Made by a program: the position numbers and the translations under genes. The notes under the pieces are model-generated. The model searched no databases and was not told the DNA's origin. It was given only the letters and a program-made list of their open reading frames with translations. From an uncultured Bacteroidia bacterium (lineage in GTDB: Bacteria > Bacteroidota > Bacteroidia > Bacteroidales > UBA932), in the NCBI GenBank assembly GCA_902784965.1, contig CACZWU010000029.1, forward strand, positions 1 through 38,110: DNA of 38,110 nucleotides, read 5' to 3'. Below are positions 32,748 to 38,110 of the stretch, piece by piece (position 1 is the first letter of the stretch; every line of letters begins with the position of its first letter).

Positions 32748-33482
32748 ATGACGGACCGACGATCGCTCTCTGCATTACGCCTTCTGAAAATCGCTCCTTT
32801 TTTGCGGCCGCTTGCGGATACCTTATTTAAAAGAAGTTCGCCGTCGCTCGAAAAGGACCTGATGGGCCTGCACTTCTCCAGCCCCATCGGAGTGGCTGCC
32901 GGCGTCGACAAACGCGGCGAATATACCGACATCATCGACTGCTTCTCTCCCAGTTTCATCGAAATCGGTCCGCTGCGCGACGTGCTGTATTCCATCAAGC
33001 ACCTGCAGGAACGGGAAAGGGACATCCGCGTACTGGGCAATCTGAGCAATACCAAGGAGATCGAGCGCTCCTTCTCCCTGATCTATGACTTTGTCGATGC
33101 CATCGTGCTCAACATCTCACTCAATACCTCCGTGTCGAAGATCATCGATCACCTGCTGGAACTGAGACGGTACAACGATACCTATAAACCCATCATTTTC
33201 AAGCTTTTCCCCAATCTCACCCCGGATGTGCTCGATGAACTGGCCGACTATATGCTCTGTAGCGGCATCGATGCCGTGATGGTCCAGGCCGAATTCGTTC
33301 CCCTCATCCGCGAAAAGACCCAGGGGCTGATGCCGGTCATCGCCATCGCCGAGATCAGCACGCCGGAACGGGCCGCGCAACTGCTCGACACGGGCGCAGA
33401 CCTGATCGCCGTCAGCAACTCCCCCTTCCACTACGGTCCCGCACTCATCAAGAAACTCATCAAATATCTGGATAAGAGATGA
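32748..33482 (+). CDS. Dihydroorotate dehydrogenase-like protein (degenerate PyrD)
   Basis: This 244-residue protein is similar to class 2 dihydroorotate dehydrogenase but about 90-100 residues shorter. Recognisable pieces are FSSPIGVAAGVDKRGEY (about 43-59; compare NPVGLAAGFDK), SFIEIGPL (69-76), LNISLNTS (121-128; compare NVSSPNT) and IIFKLFPNLTPDVLDELA (about 149-166) with the lysine K152 equivalent. The AVSNSPFHYGP end resembles the phosphate-binding region only weakly. Several FMN and orotate contacts, including the NTT block, are not seen. It may be an inactive paralogue or a flavin-binding protein with another role. Its stop overlaps the cinA ATG (ATGA). Confidence 0.65.
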   Translation: MTDRRSLSALRLLKIAPFLRPLADTLFKRSSPSLEKDLMGLHFSSPIGVAAGVDKRGEYTDIIDCFSPSFIEIGPLRDVLYSIKHLQERERDIRVLGNLSNTKEIERSFSLIYDFVDAIVLNISLNTSVSKIIDHLLELRRYNDTYKPIIFKLFPNLTPDVLDELADYMLCSGIDAVMVQAEFVPLIREKTQGLMPVIAIAEISTPERAAQLLDTGADLIAVSNSPFHYGPALIKKLIKYLDKR

Positions 33483-34729
33483 AAACCGCTTCGATCTGTA
33501 CCATCGGCGATGAAATACTCATCGGCCAGATCGTCGATACCAACTCCTCTCACATCGCCCGCGAACTCAACCTGCTGGGCATCCAAGTGAAATACATGAC
33601 CTCCATCGGCGACGACCGTGCCCGGATTCTTTCCGAGCTTGGCAACTGCCTGGACCACACCGATATCGTTATCGTTACCGGCGGCCTCGGCCCCACCAAG
33701 GACGACATCACCAAAGATGCGCTCCGCGAACTCTCCGGTGCGAAGGGATACAAGCATTCGCCCGAGCAGATGGCACACATCGAGCGCATCCTGGGCGCAC
33801 GCGGCATCCCCCTGATCGACACCAACCGGGCCCAGGCCCTCGTTCCCGACACTTGCACGGTGATTCCCAACAAATTGGGGACGGCGCCCTGCATGGCCTT
33901 CTACGGCTTGGGTAAGCACCACACCGCGGCGCTTTATTCCCTGCCCGGCGTGCCTTTCGAAGCCCTCGGGCTGCTGCCCGACGTCATGGCCGACATCCGG
34001 CAGCACTTTGAACTCGAGGAGATTACGCACCACACCGTCGTTACCTTCGGGATCCCGGAATCGACCCTGGCCAAACAGATCGAGCCCTGGGAAGACGCCC
34101 TGCCCGCCAACATTCACCTCGCCTACCTGCCCAACCCCACCCTCGGCGTCCGCCTGCGGCTCACGCAGTTCGGCGGAAAAGCCGATTTTACGCCGTATAT
34201 TACTGAACTGCAGCAGATGCTGGGCGATGCGATCTATGGAGAAGGCGACGATACGCTGCAGAGCGTCATCGGCGACAAGCTGCGTGCCGCCGGCAAGACC
34301 CTGGCTCTGGCCGAGTCCTGCACGGGCGGTCATCTATCCGAGCTGATTACCTCGGTCGCAGGTTGCAGCGACTATTACAAGGGCTCCGTTACCTCCTACT
34401 CCAACGAGGTGAAAATGAAGGTATTGGGGGTTCGTCCCGAAACGCTGGCACAGTTTGGTGCGGTGAGCGAGCCCTGTGTCCGGGAGATGGCCTCCGGCGT
34501 GCTCCGTGCCCTCGACACCGACTATGCCGTGGCGACTTCGGGCATTGCCGGTCCCGGCGGCGGATCGCCGGAAAAGCCGGTCGGCACGGCCTGGCTGGCG
34601 GCCGCGAAAAAACTGCCCGACGGCAGCGTCCGGGTGGCCACGCAGTGTGTCCATTTCGCTTCGTCGCGGGCCGTCAACATCGAGCGCTTCGCGTCCTACG
34701 CCCTCGACCTGCTCCGAAGAAATTTATAA
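33479..34729 (+). CDS. cinA: CinA-family nicotinamide-nucleotide amidase
   Basis: This 416-residue two-domain protein carries an N-terminal molybdopterin-binding-like COG1058 domain (about 1-170; SICTIGDEILIGQIVDTNS and IVTGGLGPTKDDITKDAL) that hydrolyses ADP-ribose in relatives. The C-terminal PncC domain (about 255-416) deamidates NMN in NAD salvage. The PncC serine is in LALAESCTGGHLSELI (about 275-290), and a glycine-rich GIAGPGGGSPEKPVGTAW follows. Length is normal for the full form. It is translationally coupled to the PyrD-like gene by an ATGA overlap and lies 12 nt before the serine hydrolase gene. Confidence 0.93.
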   Translation: MKTASICTIGDEILIGQIVDTNSSHIARELNLLGIQVKYMTSIGDDRARILSELGNCLDHTDIVIVTGGLGPTKDDITKDALRELSGAKGYKHSPEQMAHIERILGARGIPLIDTNRAQALVPDTCTVIPNKLGTAPCMAFYGLGKHHTAALYSLPGVPFEALGLLPDVMADIRQHFELEEITHHTVVTFGIPESTLAKQIEPWEDALPANIHLAYLPNPTLGVRLRLTQFGGKADFTPYITELQQMLGDAIYGEGDDTLQSVIGDKLRAAGKTLALAESCTGGHLSELITSVAGCSDYYKGSVTSYSNEVKMKVLGVRPETLAQFGAVSEPCVREMASGVLRALDTDYAVATSGIAGPGGGSPEKPVGTAWLAAAKKLPDGSVRVATQCVHFASSRAVNIERFASYALDLLRRNL

Positions 34730-34741
34730 ATAACAATAGGT

Positions 34742-35908
34742 ATGAAAAAACTGGTTTTCTTCCTTCTGATTCCGCTCCTACTTATGGTATCTTGCAAGAA
34801 AAACCCTGAAAAAGAACAAATTGCGAAGCTCGACCGACTCTGTGCCTCGCTCTTCCCGGCCGATGAGCCCGGGGCGGCCGTTCTGGTGCTGAAAGGCGAC
34901 GACATCCTTTTCGACAAGGGCTACGGCATCGCCGACATCGACACGAAGGTGCCCATCGACGGCAACACCTTCTTCAACATCGCCTCCGTCTCGAAGCAGT
35001 TCACGGCCGTGGCTATCCTGCAACTGGCCGAGCAAGGCAAGCTTTCGCTGGAAGATCCGGTTTCCAAGTATTTTCCGGAGTTCAAGGCGCCGTTCTGGAA
35101 GGACATCCAGATCAAGCACCTCCTCTCCCACTGCTCCGGCGTCCCCGATGCCCGCGGCGGCATTCCGCGCGAGCTGAAGATCAAGGGCGACGAAGCGCTG
35201 GCGATGTCGTATCTGCCCGACCTCGATTTCCTTCATTTCGAGCCGGGTACGGCCTACGAATACATCAATCCCACCTTTGTGCTCTGCGGGGCCATCGTCG
35301 AAAAGGTGACGGGCAGGCCGTTCGCCGAATACGTGGCCGAGAACATCTTCCGGCCGGCGGGCATGGCCCGGACGCTCTATTTTGACCCCGAGCACCAGGA
35401 TCTGATTCCGAACATGTCGCACGGCTACGAGTATGCCGACGTGGAGGACATGCCGGAGGAGCGCACAGCCGATAGTGCGCCCTCCGATACGCCGAAGAAC
35501 TGGTATGAATACGATTACGGCGAGGAGACCTTCTTTGCCACGAAGCCGGACGGTGGCGTTTACTCGTCGACGCACGAATTTGTCGAGTGGGAGAAGGCGT
35601 TACGGGCCAACAAGGTGATTTCGGAGGCTTCCCGGGTCGACGCGCAGTCGCCGCACACCTATATCAGCGGCAGTCCGTGGAGCGATTATCAGAACCGGCC
35701 GAACACCTGGTATGGCTATGGTTGGTTCATCGAACCGAAGACGGACGCAACCAAGGAGGTGATTTATCACACAGGCGACAATGGCGGTTTCAAGATCCTG
35801 GCCGCGCGTTACCCCGAGGACAAGGCCCTCGTGCTGATCTTCGCCAACCGCGCCGACTGGGACCGCTACCCCCTCATGCAGCAGATCGAAGAAATTTTCG
35901 GGTTCTAG
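34742..35908 (+). CDS. Serine beta-lactamase-like lipoprotein
   Basis: This 388-residue exported protein of the class C beta-lactamase/PBP superfamily has a lipoprotein signal peptide with the cysteine at C18 (LMVSCKK). The catalytic S-x-x-K is S82-V-S-K85, the Y-x-N motif is Y174-I-N176, and the third motif is HTGDNGGF near residue 341 in place of KTG. Such proteins are often peptidases or esterases acting on D-amino-acid peptides or wall fragments, and only rarely true beta-lactamases. It follows cinA by 12 nt. A set of non-coding hairpins follows its stop codon. Confidence 0.9.
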   Translation: MKKLVFFLLIPLLLMVSCKKNPEKEQIAKLDRLCASLFPADEPGAAVLVLKGDDILFDKGYGIADIDTKVPIDGNTFFNIASVSKQFTAVAILQLAEQGKLSLEDPVSKYFPEFKAPFWKDIQIKHLLSHCSGVPDARGGIPRELKIKGDEALAMSYLPDLDFLHFEPGTAYEYINPTFVLCGAIVEKVTGRPFAEYVAENIFRPAGMARTLYFDPEHQDLIPNMSHGYEYADVEDMPEERTADSAPSDTPKNWYEYDYGEETFFATKPDGGVYSSTHEFVEWEKALRANKVISEASRVDAQSPHTYISGSPWSDYQNRPNTWYGYGWFIEPKTDATKEVIYHTGDNGGFKILAARYPEDKALVLIFANRADWDRYPLMQQIEEIFGF

Positions 35909-35909
35909 G

Positions 35910-36008
35910 TGCGGGCCTTCCCTGAGGCGTGTTCAGAACCCTCGTTGCGCCGAGAGCGTCTGCAACGAGTAACACTGAACACTCCACCAGGCCACCCCAC
36001 GGCCCGCA
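35910..36008. repeat. Long hairpin element between convergent genes
   Basis: TGCGGGCC (35910-35917) pairs with GGCCCGCA (36001-36008). Further in, GTGTTCAG (35929-35936) pairs with CTGAACAC (35975-35982), and CTCGTTGC (35941-35948) pairs with GCAACGAG (35962-35969). CCT (35921-35923) and AGG (35989-35991) also match. The three 8-bp perfect stems nest in one extended imperfect hairpin of about 99 nt. No gene is present. It may be a mobile hairpin or a processing signal at the end of the serine hydrolase mRNA. Confidence 0.55.
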
Positions 36009-36019
36009 AGATGCTCACG

Positions 36020-36060
36020 AATGTCGTCGATGTCCCCGATTTAGGGACATCAACGACGTT
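36020..36060. terminator. Bidirectional terminator-like hairpin
   Basis: A 14-bp stem (36023-36036 with 36044-36057) surrounds a 7-nt loop. The single mismatch is C-A on the plus strand and becomes a G-U pair on the minus strand. It lies between the ends of two convergent genes, 8 nt after the carboxylesterase stop. No T-run of note follows, so the terminator role rests on position and stem strength. Confidence 0.45.
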
Positions 36061-36067
36061 TAAGCAC

Positions 36068-37402
36068 TCATTCTATATCCAACAGTTCCTTATAGGGGGC
36101 GTCGTGGCGGAAGGCGGACCAGCCGGGGTTGCCATTGCAGCAGAAGGCGGTCCAAGCATCAAGCATACGTTCCGAAAGGGCGTGGTCAGCCTCGGTGAAA
36201 GGACGCCAGCTACGATCGAGCGTACCGAACATATACCAGAGTTCTGCGGAATGGAAGGCCCCGGCTGCAGAAGCGGGATGTGCCTCGTCGGTGGGAAGTT
36301 CGCGCAGGAATTCATATTCGTACACGGGATGTCCCAGTGAGTCCCAGACCGCGCAGAAACGGTCGACAGCGGCACCGCCCAGCATCCCCATATCATCCTT
36401 GTTGTAGCCGATCATCACGGGAACCTGTGAAGCATCACCACTCAGAACAGCGTCTTCGAAGGTCTGGGTGAGCACGCTGCCGTCAAGGTGCGGGAAGAAC
36501 CAGCCGCCCGCCTGCAGGATGATTTCAGGCGAAGCGGCACGCAGGTCGGCAAGGGTCTCCAGACCGGCCTTGTCCATCGTTTCCTTGCCCTGTGCATCGT
36601 AAAAGGCCTGTGGGACATCGTTTTCCGGGCTGAGGCCCCGCGTGTCGAGGCCGCCGCCACTCTGAATGATGGCACCGGCAATCAGATTGCGGGAGCCGGG
36701 TGCGGCCATCAGGGTCTTGACGCTCATCGCCCCGGCGCTCTGGCCGAAGATGGTGATCCGGGCAGGGTCGCCGCCGAACTGGCTGATGTTGTCGCGGACC
36801 CATTGCAGGGCAGCAATCTGGTCCATCGTGCCGTAATTGCCCGACTGCCCCTGTTCGGCCGTCAATTCCGGATGGCTCAGGAAGCCAAGGGTGCCCAGAC
36901 GGTAGTTGATGGTCACCAGGATCACGCCGCGCCGTGCCCAGGCCTCGCCATCCATCGTTACTTCGTAGCCATATCCGTTCATGTAGGCGCCGCCGTGAAG
37001 CCACAGGGCTACGGGCAGTTTGGCGTCGGGTTTGCCCACGGTGGCGGCAGGCGCCCAGACATTCAGGTACAGGCAGTCTTCGTTCTCTTCGGGGGTTCCC
37101 GCCCAATAGAATTCATCGCCGTAGAAGGTACCGGGCTTGTTGCCCGGCTGCGGCGCGATGGGACCGAACGTATCGCACACGCGTACGCCTTCCCAGGACG
37201 TGACGGGCTGCGGCGCCTGCCAGCGTAGTTCGCCGATCGGTGGTGCAGCATAAGGGATTCCCTTGAAAATCAATACGTCAGGCGTTCCGCTGGCGGGTAC
37301 GCCTTGGATGCGTCCGCCCGAAATGGTCAGGACGGGATTCTGCTGTGTGCAGCTGCAAATGACCAGCGCCAGCAGAAAAGTGAGGAAGGAAAACGGTTTC
37401 AT
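36068..37402 (-). CDS. Type B carboxylesterase lipoprotein
   Basis: This 444-residue exported alpha/beta-hydrolase of the carboxylesterase family has a signal peptide ending ICSC (C18). Family blocks are FKGIPYAAPPIGELRW (about 46-61), EDCLYLNVWAP (about 108-118) and the oxyanion-hole WLHGGAYMNG (about 134-143). The nucleophile is S222 in FGQSAGAMS, the acid is likely D336 or D337 in IGYNKDDMG, and the histidine is H384 in AFHSAELWY. It is shorter than the usual 500 residues. It probably cleaves esters of plant-wall or host molecules, for example acetyl or feruloyl groups. The acyltransferase gene ends 21 nt upstream, so they may form one unit. Confidence 0.9.
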   Translation of the reverse strand: MKPFSFLTFLLALVICSCTQQNPVLTISGGRIQGVPASGTPDVLIFKGIPYAAPPIGELRWQAPQPVTSWEGVRVCDTFGPIAPQPGNKPGTFYGDEFYWAGTPEENEDCLYLNVWAPAATVGKPDAKLPVALWLHGGAYMNGYGYEVTMDGEAWARRGVILVTINYRLGTLGFLSHPELTAEQGQSGNYGTMDQIAALQWVRDNISQFGGDPARITIFGQSAGAMSVKTLMAAPGSRNLIAGAIIQSGGGLDTRGLSPENDVPQAFYDAQGKETMDKAGLETLADLRAASPEIILQAGGWFFPHLDGSVLTQTFEDAVLSGDASQVPVMIGYNKDDMGMLGGAAVDRFCAVWDSLGHPVYEYEFLRELPTDEAHPASAAGAFHSAELWYMFGTLDRSWRPFTEADHALSERMLDAWTAFCCNGNPGWSAFRHDAPYKELLDIE

Positions 37403-37423
37403 ACGATTAAGCTTAAAAAAGAA

Positions 37424-38110
37424 TCATCCCATCAGGAACTTCCCGATTTTGGGAATCTTCCGGATCAGGACGCTGAAGAGGGCCACGACGATAAAGGAGA
37501 GGATGGCGGTGGCGAGGATCTCGACCGGGGTGGTCCAGATGCCCAGGACGCCGGCATCGCCTAAGCCGAGCCAGCCCCGGATCCAGCCCGAGACATAGAC
37601 CAGCAAAAGCAAGTGGCACAGGTACATCCCGTAGCTGGCCTTTGAAACCGGCAGCAGAATCTTCTCGTAGAAACGACCGCCCGATTCAATCTTGCGGAAG
37701 ACCAGGATCCAGCCCAGGGCCATCAGCGCAACGCCAAAGGTATCGTTGAGCCAGGGGCCCTCCCAGAGCGCGGCCATGCCGACAGGCCCTTCCACCGGAA
37801 AATAATTCTTCGAATCGAGCAACACGTGATGGAGGAAGCCACCACAGCAGACGGTGAAGCCGCACAAAAAGGCAGGAATTGCCATAGCCAGCGTCCTGCC
37901 CCACGACAACCTTCCCACAAACTTCCTGAAATACAGCCCCAACAGCAGATAGCCGATGAAGCCGCTCAGGTAATAGAACGTTCCGTAAGTATTCCAGCTG
38001 GCCTCGCCCCAGAGTGGATACTTGGCCGCATTGGGGATGCCGGACGGGCCGTAGATGACCGGCGCCGGGCCACCCACCCACTGCCGGATGAGCGGAATCA
38101 GGGTCGTAAA
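37424..38110 (-). CDS. Acyltransferase family 3 membrane protein, partial
   Basis: The visible C-terminal 228 residues contain about six or seven hydrophobic segments and end KIPKIGKFLMG. KASYGMYLCHLLLLVYVSG resembles the conserved late segment of OafA/WecH-type acyltransferases (family 3), which acylate sugars or polysaccharides. The frame is open to the end of the window, so the N-terminal part with the catalytic His-Arg motifs is missing. The carboxylesterase gene follows 21 nt downstream. Confidence 0.8.
   Translation of the reverse strand, partial: FTTLIPLIRQWVGGPAPVIYGPSGIPNAAKYPLWGEASWNTYGTFYYLSGFIGYLLLGLYFRKFVGRLSWGRTLAMAIPAFLCGFTVCCGGFLHHVLLDSKNYFPVEGPVGMAALWEGPWLNDTFGVALMALGWILVFRKIESGGRFYEKILLPVSKASYGMYLCHLLLLVYVSGWIRGWLGLGDAGVLGIWTTPVEILATAILSFIVVALFSVLIRKIPKIGKFLMG

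Noticed and set aside
1-38110. CRISPR array, rRNA genes, or an integrase/transposase gene
   Set aside because: No regularly spaced repeats, rRNA sequence, or transposase-like protein was seen anywhere in the window.

Overview
The window looks like a chromosomal segment of an uncultured, fairly GC-rich member of the Bacteroidales (Bacteroidota). This rests on Bacteroidota-type -7 promoter boxes (TAnnTTTG) in front of several genes, lipoprotein signal peptides, a DUF5686 outer-membrane protein, a BACON-domain lipoprotein and a C10 (streptopain-type) protease. It also carries a lysine fermentation cluster whose gene order, from memory, resembles that of Porphyromonas. Genus and species cannot be told from the sequence alone.

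Layout. Positions 1-530 are non-coding and full of inverted repeats, including one copy of a structured element that recurs at 26.5 kb. From 0.5 to 6.2 kb lie a DUF5686 outer-membrane protein, mutY, an AI-2E/PerM-type permease, tRNA-Ala(GGC) with its promoter and terminator, a YiiX-like lipoprotein and a rubredoxin. From 6.2 to 14.05 kb lies a tightly packed envelope block on the minus strand: an MBOAT acyltransferase, a DHHW-M15 peptidase fusion, a CobW-type GTPase, a BACON lipoprotein and a C10 protease. It abuts the end of a 14.05-28.57 kb lysine fermentation operon (atoD-kal-kce-kdd-kamA-kamB-kamC-kamD-kamE-atoA-crt-hbd-bcd-etfB-etfA), which starts at a good promoter near 28.64 kb. From 28.67 to 31.77 kb lie queA, a membrane protein and a lysophospholipid-type acyltransferase. 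After an AT-rich intergenic region with repeated TTTACA motifs, the plus strand carries an XRE-type regulator, a degenerate PyrD-like protein, cinA and a serine beta-lactamase-like lipoprotein. The window ends with a carboxylesterase and a truncated family 3 acyltransferase on the minus strand.

How the genes work together. The kam, kdd, kce and kal enzymes convert L-lysine, with acetyl-CoA, to acetoacetate plus crotonyl-CoA. Bcd/EtfAB would reduce crotonyl-CoA to butyryl-CoA, and the AtoDA CoA transferase would release butyrate or acetate. In this sequence both bcd and etfA are broken: bcd by an exact 26-bp tandem duplication, etfA by a small deletion with a frameshift. Either the reductive butyrate branch is lost in this strain or the assembly has errors here. 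crt and hbd are intact and could carry crotonyl-CoA to acetoacetyl-CoA instead.

The most novel-looking signals are three. First, a repeated folded element (305-423 and 26526-26643) whose stems differ in sequence between the copies but keep their pairing. Second, a DHHW acyltransferase domain fused to an M15 peptidoglycan-type peptidase, directly coupled to an MBOAT gene. Third, the paired lesions in the butyryl-CoA dehydrogenase complex.
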